NCBI GenBank assembly: GCA_020355945.1
Contig: CP070627.1
Location: 883,576 to 894,753, forward strand
Reading direction: 5' to 3'
Length of the DNA stretch: 11,178 bases
Source of the DNA: Candidatus Aminicenantota bacterium
GTDB lineage: Bacteria > Acidobacteriota > Aminicenantia > UBA2199
Below, piece after piece: positions 1-8,700 of the stretch (position 1 is its first letter; the number at the start of each line of letters is the position of its first letter). A model generated the notes under the pieces. It had not been told where the DNA came from and made no database searches. It saw nothing but the letters and a program-made list of their open reading frames with translations. A program made the translations under genes and the position numbers.

Positions 1-506
1 TTGTTTGCAGGATTATTCCCTTCTAAAATACTTATCGTAATTCTTTCCGGCGCCCTTTTCTTTTTCTTTCTTGACTTGATAAACGTATAAATGGTTTGCT
101 CATCAGCTTTATAAAAGAAATACTGCGGCGGGTCGGTTTCCTGGCTTTTGGAAATTTTATTTATTAAATTCTGGCCTGGAGTATTCTCTTCAGACTCCGC
201 CCCCTTAATTGTTAGAGTTTTAAGGAACCCGACTAAATCTTTGCGTATATCTTTTTCCAGTGCTGATTTAACATAATATACCGTATCAGACTCAAAAAAT
301 GCAGGTTTAATATCACCTGACTCCTTACCAGTACTTTCGCTTTTTGGGGGAGTGGGAGTTTTTAGGGCAAAGAAAGCCAAAAGACCGAACAGGACAATAA
401 GGAGCCCAATTGCAGATATATGAAGAATTTTCAAGTATTCTCGCCATTTTTTTTGATTTCCCTGGTTTTCTTTACCCGGGTCATTTGGATTAACGTTTGT
501 TGTCAT
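1..506 (-). CDS. single-pass membrane protein of unknown function (partial, C-terminus outside window)
   Basis: Fourth gene of the cluster; 168 codons are visible and no stop is reached before the window edge. The ATG at 504-506 is preceded by AAGGAG (515-520) at 8-nt spacing, which fixes the start. The first ~26 residues are polar, Asn/Gln-rich and then basic (KKWREYLK). Residues ~27-48 form one strongly hydrophobic helix (IGLLIVLFGLLAFFAL), followed by a Pro/Ser/Lys-rich linker (~49-65) and a mixed, moderately charged region to residue 168. The positive charge before the helix predicts N-in/C-out topology, placing the main domain outside the cytoplasmic membrane, on the same side as the vWA domain of the gene just upstream. 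The gap to that gene is 38 bp without a terminator, so co-transcription is likely. I do not recognise the family; a Lys/Arg cluster lies near residues 146-153. Partner or anchor of the vWA protein is inference only. Confidence 0.85.
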   Translation of the reverse strand, partial: MTTNVNPNDPGKENQGNQKKWREYLKILHISAIGLLIVLFGLLAFFALKTPTPPKSESTGKESGDIKPAFFESDTVYYVKSALEKDIRKDLVGFLKTLTIKGAESEENTPGQNLINKISKSQETDPPQYFFYKADEQTIYTFIKSRKKKKRAPERITISILEGNNPAN

Positions 507-514
507 TGCTATTT

Positions 515-520
515 CTCCTT
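515..520 (-). promoter_or_regulatory. ribosome binding site of the membrane-protein gene
   Basis: AAGGAG on the minus strand, 8 nt before the ATG at 506. It sits in the 38-bp gap after the vWA/Hsp70 gene. It supports both the start and the reality of the left-edge gene. Confidence 0.75.
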
Positions 521-544
521 TTGTTGGTTTCTATATATCTAATT

Positions 545-3500
545 TTATGTATTTTCATTGAATTGTTCGGGTGGGATTTCCCACAGTTGAACCTCATGTA
601 CCGGCCAGTACCTGGATTTGGTTCTTAGAAAAGCAGTTTCATGGCTTAAAACCTGGCGCAGCCGCGTTCCTTTTCCTTTTTTGAATTTATCGGTTTTGAC
701 GTAAAAGTTGTAACTCTTGCCATCAGTCATTTTTTCTAAAGTAATTTCTACTTTTTTATCCCTTTCACAATAGTGATCTCTTTTGTAACCATCTGCCCCG
801 ATAAGAGGGACAAAATCCAACGAGGTTTTGATACCCAATTCAAAATACGAGGAATTGGCCAGGTTAACATGAATGGGGGAATTTTGATTGAAGGTTTTAA
901 TTTCCCAGGATTTTGGATTGAAACCATCAGTGCCTTTTTGATATCGCAGTGCTTCCACCCCGGAGATTGATGTCTCTTTAAAAGCCACTTGTTTCCAGGT
1001 GGTGGCTTTTTGGATAGCTCCCAATATTACAGAGCGTTTTAATTCAATGGCTTTTTTATAGGCATCTTGCGGCCATATATCGTCGGCAATTTCAATATTT
1101 TTATTTTTATCGAAAACATTGGTGACTGCTTTTCTTACATCAGGCCAAAGGGATGTCCGGCCGGATAGTACAATGTTTAAGTCCGAAGGTATTGTCAGTT
1201 GAGTGGTAAAGGCCTTTAATTTGTCAATCAATAATTGCTTGAATCGCTGCAAATAAGGCATACTCAACCACTCCTTTTTTTTCATGCCCAGGTATAATTT
1301 GCCGTACCGGTTGATTAACTTTACGGTTATAGACTGACCCTGGTTTATGGTATTTTCCAGTGATTCTACCACAATTTCTCCCAACCCGGCTTTTTCCGAG
1401 TTATCTCCCAGGCAAATGTCAACGATTTCATCTTCATCCCTGGCACTCATGTCTTTTTTAAAGGCCAGGATGTGTGTAATTTTAAAAGCAAACATGATTT
1501 TCTTTAGGTCTAATTTTCTTTTGGAGTCAAGCCCTCTATCATCCATTGATGCGATTTGATTGGTATATTTAAAATCTTCGAATTCATTAAACCCTTTTAA
1601 GAGGTCATGGACCTGCAGGGCAATGGCTTTATCCAGGGCATCGCCAGCCATGGCAATCCCATCCCGTTTAATCACCTCAATATCTGCAGGGGTGACCACC
1701 TCCATTTCCTTTTTCCATTTAACCCGGGCATAGGAAATATCCAGGGTGCCGGCGCCAATGTCGATAATCAGTACATTCTCCTCCCCAGGGACATCCTTCT
1801 CATTTTGTTTTGCTAAATAATCAGGCCCGGTTCGTTTTAACAAATAATAGTAAAGCACGCAATTGGACTCACTTTCCAGGGTGATATTTTCAAAATAGGC
1901 TCTTCCCGGCTCCTGGAATACTTCTCTAAACACATGTTCTTTTAAGAAAGAGATATGGGAGTTGTTATAAACATTGGGGTGAGTGAGAACCAACTTTCTA
2001 TATCGTCTGCTGTCCTCCTCCCTGGATTTGTTGGACTGATTTTTACCCGTTGAGTTTGATTGTTGGTCTCCTTTTTCAATATAGCTTTTCAATAGATGTT
2101 CGTAGCATGATTTTAAAACAGAACTCAGGGAAGGATAACCTTTTTTGGGCTTCCCATCTTCATTGATGTAGAGAAAATCTCTTTTTTCAAATCCGAAATC
2201 AATTTTTTCCGGTATAGGTATGACTTTTATTCCCTGGACAATGAGTAGTTTAATCGAGTTTAATACCGAATCCGGGCACAGGCCGAAAATATCATTAAGG
2301 GCGGGTAGATCGATAAAATGCTCACTGCCGGCTTCTGCTAATTTGGTGGCTTCATCATCATTTTTTCTTATGATTTCATTGCCTTTGGCTGTATTCCTGA
2401 GATTCACAATACTGGGCAGTAAATGTTCTTCACTGGGAATACTATCCGGTGGTGATTCAAAGGGAATTTGAAAATAATTACTCCCGCTTGAATCCAGGTA
2501 CTGGGTGTGAAAAAAGGCACATATGGCAGAGGTGCCGAAATCAATGACCAGGTAATTGTCTTTGACATCGTGGAAACAATCAAAGGTGATGGTAAAATCC
2601 ATTTGCTTGAGGAGAACATCCGCTTCGGTTGTTGGGGATTTATCTTTGGGCTTTCCCTGGGGGAAAAGGTGAATGCATAAGGTAAATTTTAAGATAAAAT
2701 CAAAATGGTATGAACAAAGGTCCCTGACTTTGGTGTAATCAAGACAAAATTCGATCTCTTCTATACTGTCCTTGCTGTCTTCAATCCTACCGGAATTTTT
2801 ATCGGGAACCAGGTTTACGGCTTTTTCATCAAATTTGATGCGATTATTCCCTATAACCGTGACGTTCTTTATTTCCCAGTTGTAAAAACCTGTTTTGGTA
2901 TTACAGTTGTTTTTTAATACCAGGTCAAAAAGCTTTGTTTCACCGACTTCTTTAATGCCTTTCTCTGGCTTTCCATCCCCGGGGATTTTCAATTTGACCG
3001 GGATAAGGTCTTTGGAGCCTTGATGAGCCAACAGCCAGTTATCAATGGTGATATTTTGGGTGATTTTTTTATTATCCGGGGTGTTCAATGGCACGGGTTG
3101 ATCTTCATCGATTAATTGCACCAATGCTTCGGTTTCCTCTTTTGAGCGGTTTATCCTGAGGTTTAACGCTTTAAAAATCTTATCATCGAAGTAACAACTG
3201 ATGGTATAATTTGAATAGTACACAAGATTGGGAAATTCATCAAAATCAATGTAGAGGCTCAAATCTTTTTGGGTATTTGGTTTTTTTAAGCGTATCGGGA
3301 TTTCCCTGAAAACCTCTTGCTTTGTTGTGTGGACTGGATTTTCCGAGAGATAAAATATATTGGGAACAGCTTTGCCGGTTTCTCTGACTTTTATTGAGAA
3401 TTTACCATCCACGCCATAGGAAAATTGGTGGGTGTTGGGGTTTTTTATTTCAATATGGAATAATTTGGCCATAGATTTTTTGGAGGTAAAATCAAGGGCA

Positions 3501-5776
3501 TAGTCTTCCTGTTTCACTGCTGCCGGGTCATTGGGGGCAGTTGGCGCCCCTGTGGTAAATATATTTTGTTCGGGTTTGAATAAAATTTCTTTTTCCCGGG
3601 TTTCAGGTTTGAATTTCAAAGTGATATCATATTTCCACACTTTTTTGTATTCTTTTATCCCGGACTTGATACTGGATATAGGGAGTTCTTTCCCACCTGT
3701 ACCAATAACCTGGGGTAATTTCAAGGTAAAGGAAAAATCGATATCCGTATCGCCGATGTGGGGCGTGTCAAGGTCTTTAATGGCAGCCAGGTTGAGCATA
3801 ATATTAAATTTCTGCTTAAAATGAACATCCGGGATGGTGACATAGTATAAATTCCCTGTTTGCGCTGCCTGTGATTTTTGCAATTTGTGCTCACTGGCTT
3901 TTTCTATATTCAATATTTCCAGCAAATTGTCCGCATCAAGCTCGACGTTGTGCCCACTTGCAAATTCCCATTGGATGTCAAAAAAAAGTTTAAGAGTAGG
4001 ATTTTTCTTTAAGGGATGGAAAGTATAGATGATGTTCTCCAGGGCAAAAACGGCCAGTACTTCTTTATCTGTTCGAGGATTGGAAAAGTCCACGGGGATG
4101 GTATTATTGTGTTTTGTTGCGCCGTCGATATTGAAGCGGATTTCCACGGGACGGACAATATACCTGTTAACGAAGAATATTGAAGCGATCAAAAAGGCAT
4201 AAAAAAAGAATGTCCCCCATTTGGCCCAATTTTCAGAGTTGTTGGCATGGATTTTTGATGTTTCCGAAAGCACTTCAGCGGGGAGTTCGGTAATGGTTTT
4301 ATCCTTGAAGGCATCACAGTAGTCTTTAAAAGGGGTAGAAAATTTTTCTTTGTTTATGTATCCTTTAACCAGCAGGCAAAATTTTTCATCTTCCACTTTT
4401 TTCTTTAAGAGATCATCGGTGATTTCGGATTTTTTTACCCATGAACCGAGAAAGGGGATTAACCCGCGTAAATTGAGAGGATTGTACCAGGCCATATTAT
4501 ATTCGTAATAATCAGGGACTTTGCTTTCTCCTATGTCTGAGACCTCATTGGAAGTATATTCGACTTTTTGAGGGGCCAGGTAACATCGGTAGTTAAAGGG
4601 ATATGAATATGAATCATTTTTGTTATTGATATCGACAACGCCCCTGTACCAGATTTCTTGTTTAAAGCGTTTGACATCTTCACTGGTAGACCATAGGGTT
4701 TCTTTTTTTATGATGCGGACAACCGGTTTTGGTTCCTGGGGATTGTCACTGCACAGGGAGCGGCATCCGGCAGAGAGCACTTTTTGTTCGTCATCTGTGC
4801 TTTGTATTTCCGCATCACACCGGTGCCATATCCATTGACCGTTATCTGTTGAAGGAGCCAGGGCCCATTCTACCCAGGCAGGATATTCGGTCCGGTTATC
4901 CAGGCAAACATCATTAAGTCCGTTCCAGAACATGGTTGATTTTTGGGATCCTGGGGATTTTCGGGCAATCCTATCCAGGGCAACCTTATTGGTCAATTTT
5001 AATTCAACCCCCATAATCCTGGGTTTAACCTGGTAATAATGAAAATAAACCCTACTGGTACCGCCTGAAATGGAGGGAACCTGTTTTTCAATATATTCTA
5101 TTTTCACGAGACTTTCGAAATTTTGCTGCATGTAATCCCGCAGTTCACTATAGTAGTTTTTATGAGAATCATAGGCAAAACTTCTCAATACACTGGTTAA
5201 ACCTGCTTCTTCATATACATACTGCTCATCGCTCAAGGAAATCACGTATATTTTATCAATACGTCGATTAAACTCAGTCCTTAGACTCTTAATATAACGA
5301 TTGAGGAATGGTAAAACCGTGACTTCTACCAGTCCGATGGGAGAAACCGCTAATTTTTTAAAATCTTCCCTTTTATTTTCTACAAAATTTTCCAGGTCAG
5401 ATCTTCTTCTGTTAATCCCTCCTTGTATCAATGCCAGTCTTCCGGATGTATGAATCCCTTTGCCAATAATTTTGCGACTTTGCTGATGGATGGGGAAATG
5501 GAAAAATACAATGGAGACAATATCTTGATTCGGTCGATAGGGTAGAAAACCTTTTTGAGTAATCGAGTTATTGGTAATCATTTCCCGGGCAAAGGAGAAG
5601 TACTCCTTAGTACCTATGTTCCTTGTAAAAGAGCCGGTGGCATCAAGCAACAGGATATAATGCTGTGCCGTATCCGTTTCTTGCCCAAATTCCAATTGCC
5701 CGGAATTACATACAAAAAATAGGCATAGAAAGATCAAAAAAGTTTTTTTTAACAATCCCGTCTCCTTATCAACCAT
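545..5776 (-). CDS. signal peptide-vWA-TM-beta-rich-Hsp70/actin-like ATPase fusion protein, 1743 aa
   Basis: Residues ~8-26 form a signal peptide (KK then a Phe/Leu/Ile core). Residues ~38-250 look like a von Willebrand factor A domain: strand HYILLLD, then MIDAS-type DATGS (D45, T47, S49), and strand IYVISLSDE (~176-184). Residues ~250-515 are extracytoplasmic with seven Cys (291, 320, 338, 342, 398, 467, 487), possible disulfides. One transmembrane helix spans ~518-540 and is followed by Arg-rich residues, so the C-terminal half is cytoplasmic. Residues ~545-1070 are beta-strand-rich, with two similar modules near 768 and 945. Residues ~1072-1600 carry the Hsp70/actin ATPase signatures: phosphate-1 VIDFGTS (D1079), phosphate-2 IIDIGAGTLDIS (D1339), adenosine motif VLSGRTSLWPDV (~1536-1547). 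No recognisable Hsp70 substrate-binding domain follows; ~140 unassigned residues end the protein. Family knowledge predicts ATP binding; a transmembrane sensor role is inference. An alternative TTG start at 5755 is described separately. Confidence 0.92.
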   Translation of the reverse strand: MVDKETGLLKKTFLIFLCLFFVCNSGQLEFGQETDTAQHYILLLDATGSFTRNIGTKEYFSFAREMITNNSITQKGFLPYRPNQDIVSIVFFHFPIHQQSRKIIGKGIHTSGRLALIQGGINRRRSDLENFVENKREDFKKLAVSPIGLVEVTVLPFLNRYIKSLRTEFNRRIDKIYVISLSDEQYVYEEAGLTSVLRSFAYDSHKNYYSELRDYMQQNFESLVKIEYIEKQVPSISGGTSRVYFHYYQVKPRIMGVELKLTNKVALDRIARKSPGSQKSTMFWNGLNDVCLDNRTEYPAWVEWALAPSTDNGQWIWHRCDAEIQSTDDEQKVLSAGCRSLCSDNPQEPKPVVRIIKKETLWSTSEDVKRFKQEIWYRGVVDINNKNDSYSYPFNYRCYLAPQKVEYTSNEVSDIGESKVPDYYEYNMAWYNPLNLRGLIPFLGSWVKKSEITDDLLKKKVEDEKFCLLVKGYINKEKFSTPFKDYCDAFKDKTITELPAEVLSETSKIHANNSENWAKWGTFFFYAFLIASIFFVNRYIVRPVEIRFNIDGATKHNNTIPVDFSNPRTDKEVLAVFALENIIYTFHPLKKNPTLKLFFDIQWEFASGHNVELDADNLLEILNIEKASEHKLQKSQAAQTGNLYYVTIPDVHFKQKFNIMLNLAAIKDLDTPHIGDTDIDFSFTLKLPQVIGTGGKELPISSIKSGIKEYKKVWKYDITLKFKPETREKEILFKPEQNIFTTGAPTAPNDPAAVKQEDYALDFTSKKSMAKLFHIEIKNPNTHQFSYGVDGKFSIKVRETGKAVPNIFYLSENPVHTTKQEVFREIPIRLKKPNTQKDLSLYIDFDEFPNLVYYSNYTISCYFDDKIFKALNLRINRSKEETEALVQLIDEDQPVPLNTPDNKKITQNITIDNWLLAHQGSKDLIPVKLKIPGDGKPEKGIKEVGETKLFDLVLKNNCNTKTGFYNWEIKNVTVIGNNRIKFDEKAVNLVPDKNSGRIEDSKDSIEEIEFCLDYTKVRDLCSYHFDFILKFTLCIHLFPQGKPKDKSPTTEADVLLKQMDFTITFDCFHDVKDNYLVIDFGTSAICAFFHTQYLDSSGSNYFQIPFESPPDSIPSEEHLLPSIVNLRNTAKGNEIIRKNDDEATKLAEAGSEHFIDLPALNDIFGLCPDSVLNSIKLLIVQGIKVIPIPEKIDFGFEKRDFLYINEDGKPKKGYPSLSSVLKSCYEHLLKSYIEKGDQQSNSTGKNQSNKSREEDSRRYRKLVLTHPNVYNNSHISFLKEHVFREVFQEPGRAYFENITLESESNCVLYYYLLKRTGPDYLAKQNEKDVPGEENVLIIDIGAGTLDISYARVKWKKEMEVVTPADIEVIKRDGIAMAGDALDKAIALQVHDLLKGFNEFEDFKYTNQIASMDDRGLDSKRKLDLKKIMFAFKITHILAFKKDMSARDEDEIVDICLGDNSEKAGLGEIVVESLENTINQGQSITVKLINRYGKLYLGMKKKEWLSMPYLQRFKQLLIDKLKAFTTQLTIPSDLNIVLSGRTSLWPDVRKAVTNVFDKNKNIEIADDIWPQDAYKKAIELKRSVILGAIQKATTWKQVAFKETSISGVEALRYQKGTDGFNPKSWEIKTFNQNSPIHVNLANSSYFELGIKTSLDFVPLIGADGYKRDHYCERDKKVEITLEKMTDGKSYNFYVKTDKFKKGKGTRLRQVLSHETAFLRTKSRYWPVHEVQLWEIPPEQFNENT
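5762..5767 (-). promoter_or_regulatory. strong SD inside the annotated vWA/Hsp70 start; alternative TTG start at 5755
   Basis: AAGGAG lies within codons 4-5 of the longest ORF and is 6 nt before an in-frame TTG (5753-5755, residue 8). Starting there removes the acidic lead-in (MVDKETG) and leaves a textbook signal peptide beginning M-L-KK. The upstream ATG (5776) has only GAGG at 4-nt spacing. I kept the ATG, but the TTG is a serious alternative giving 1736 residues. Confidence 0.5.
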
Positions 5777-5787
5777 AAATCCTCATA

Positions 5788-8700
5788 TTAAATATCCCTG
5801 GCACAACGAAAGCCCATATAGGCATTCATGAAGTTCGGATGACTTTCATTTCGAAACGCACAGCGACAATTGTAACTGTCGCTAAACCATGATCCGCCGC
5901 GTAAAACATATTTACTCGCGGTACCCCCGGATATACTGTTGGTCCACTCAAAAACATTTCCGGCCATATCCCAGCAGCCATAAGGACTTTTGCCTTTGGG
6001 ATATTGGGTTACCCCGGTTGTGTGAAATAAACCGCTTTCTGAACTATTGCAATATTCTTTTTCAAAGGTGTTTCCCCAGGGATATATCAAACCATCCGGC
6101 CCCCGTGCGGCTTTTTCCCATTCCTGCTCAGAGGGCAATCGTTTCCCGGCCCATTGAGCATATGCGGTAGCGCCAAACCAAGTCACGTATATCACCGGGT
6201 GCTCTTCATAGCTTTTCTCTATTTCATATTTATTTTCTGACTTTATTATTCGACATTTCTCAGTTTCACTTTTGCCCCCTAAATAGATCCACCTATTTAA
6301 ATCCGTCACCTCCGGGCAGGATTTGTTTAAAAATAGACAATATTGCCGGTTGGAAACAGGATAGAGATCGATATAATAGCCTGGCAAATTAATGATCTGC
6401 TTCGATTTCTCGCTGGTTTCATCTCTCTCATCTCCATACAAGAAGCTGCCAGCAGGTATGAGAACCATTTCCGATTGATCTTTTTCATACCTTATAATTC
6501 TACCTTCATAGGGAGCCGGAATATTTTCCGCGGCATCCAGCACTTTTAGTACCTCGTAAGCTGTATCTGCCAGGGCGTCATAGGGGTTGCCCGCCATCGC
6601 TTGTAGTGTTTCGATAATAACTTTATTTTCACTGACTTTATCTTCACTGATTCTTTTAAATACCCGCATGACATTTCGACGGCTCTCAGTAGGCAAGTCT
6701 TTATCTTTTAAGGCAGACACCAGGGGTTTAATAGGTTTTACAGGTGCTTCATTTATAACATTCACCAACAGGTCGATATCGGCTTTATCGGCTTTAAAGT
6801 ACTCTGTTTTTGGAATTCTTTCAATAAATTCCTCCAGTAGCGACGGGTTATCAAAAGCCAGGGTTAAAAGGATAACTTGTTTCCACCATTCTTTCCTGTA
6901 GTTTTCCACTAAAATATCTACATTACGGTCATTTTTTATTTTTTCGGAGGCAAAGAATTCCTGGAAAACCAGGAAAGTAAATCCATATCCCGTATCTGCA
7001 TGCATCCTGAAGAAACCGCTTCTATCATTGATATTAAGAAAAAGCGAGGTAGGGTCGATTTTTGATTTATCTAAATGCTGAAGGTATTCGATTAATTGAT
7101 TTTCAATATCTTCTTTTGGGGCGGTATATTGTTTATTTTTATGCATCCGGAGAGCCAATGATTGGAAAATTTGCCGGGCTTCGCCTGTATTTAATTCCAG
7201 GGCGGGCTTATTTTCCTTAATCCATTTTTTAAGTAGGACTTCGGTGCATTCATAGTAAAGTTCGATTTTATTCTGGGGAAGCCGGTTGCCGCGGTTCCTG
7301 AGGATAAATCCAAGAATTTGCAATATCATCGGGTTCGCGGCAAGGGGTTTGAGATATTGTGCGCTTCTTATATTTTCAGCTATTTCAAAGGCATCGTTAT
7401 TTGCTTTTTTTTCCCACGTCTTTTTATCATCTCCTGGATGTAGGGCGTTTTCAACAACTTCAAACCAGTGCATTAAAAACCTTTCCAGGTTTTCATAAGA
7501 AAAATCTTGAATCGATAATACCAGGGCATTACTGACGAGCCTGGAATTACCTCTATATCCGTCAGGTCTCGAAGTAATGATAAAAGGTGTAGAAGCAAAT
7601 TCCTGTCTGGCCTTATCAATCCACTTACAGATTTTAATTTGGATTTGTTCATTAACCGTCTTATCCAGTCCGTCCAGCAGAATGATTCCTCTCTCATTGT
7701 CCAGGAGAGTTTTAAACATTTCCACAGGGATTGAAAATTTTTCAAACCGGCATACTCGTTTGATGAAATCGATAAAACTTTCTTCATCCGGGGTGGAGAG
7801 TTCTCCAAGCGGTGCATAAAAGGGGATAACATCAGGATTAAGGCCTAATTTTTCTTTTCCTTTACCTTTAAGGAGCATGATCACGATATATTTTAGTAGA
7901 AGGGTTTTGCCTGTTCCCGGTTCCCCTAGAATGACAATATCTTTGAAGCCTCTTGCCTGTGCCGTCCCGAAAACGGCTTTTATGTCCCTTATATAAATTT
8001 GCTCTTCACTTAAATTTTCTCTACTTTGTCCTTTTTTAGTGGTCTCATGTTTGAAGTCGCTGATCTCTACCCTCATTTGTGCATTTGAATAGACTTTAGC
8101 TATCTCCAGCGATGTATTTAAAATGTTTCCAAAGTGATTCATGGACAGATGGCTGTGTTCGCGCAAGACATATTTCCTGTAATTTTCGAAGGTATCCGCT
8201 ATTTCCAATTCTATTCTTACCTGTTGTTTAATATCAGTTCGGAATAACGAAAGTGGACCATTTTCACCAAATACCTTTTCGTATATGCGATTTTTAAAGC
8301 TATTTTTTTCATTTATGATACCTGTGATTTTCAATCGGTTTAATCCTTCTAAATCAACATTTAACATAGGATGACCTTCAAGTATCATTATAAACATTTT
8401 ATTTATTTCAATTTCATTTACAATGCTTTCATATATGATGTTAAAATGGATATTGGTGGGAGATTCGATTATTAACTTATTCACTGTCTTCTCAACATCT
8501 TCTTCTGTGATATGCGCTGCTGTTCTATCTATGGCATCTTCCCAGAGTTTTTCCAATATTAATTGAGTTAAATATAGGGCACCTGAGGTAAAGCCATATA
8601 TTTTTTTTGCGGCGTTCTCAAATACGTCCCAATCCCCTTTTTCCAGGTGTTTGGTTATTTCTATCGTTTGTTCATAGTTGAAATCATGTAATTTGATGGA

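Noticed and set aside
2404..2619. A 71-codon minus-strand ORF overlapping the Hsp70 phosphate-1 region
   Set aside because: The main frame carries the conserved ATPase motif here; no sign of a frameshift or second gene.
773..4917. Several plus-strand ORFs of 60-100 codons opposite the vWA/Hsp70 gene
   Set aside because: They lie antisense inside a gene with clear domain motifs, have no recognisable motifs and no convincing SD; they are frame shadows.
5698..5743. Lipoprotein signal (Cys23 after FFV)
   Set aside because: The residues before Cys do not fit a lipobox (Phe-Val at -2/-1, where small residues are expected); ordinary signal-peptidase cleavage after ~residue 26 fits better.
7473..7832. 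A 119-codon minus-strand ORF in another frame inside the NACHT region
   Set aside because: The overlapping frame encodes the NACHT Walker B and sensor motifs without interruption; this one has none.
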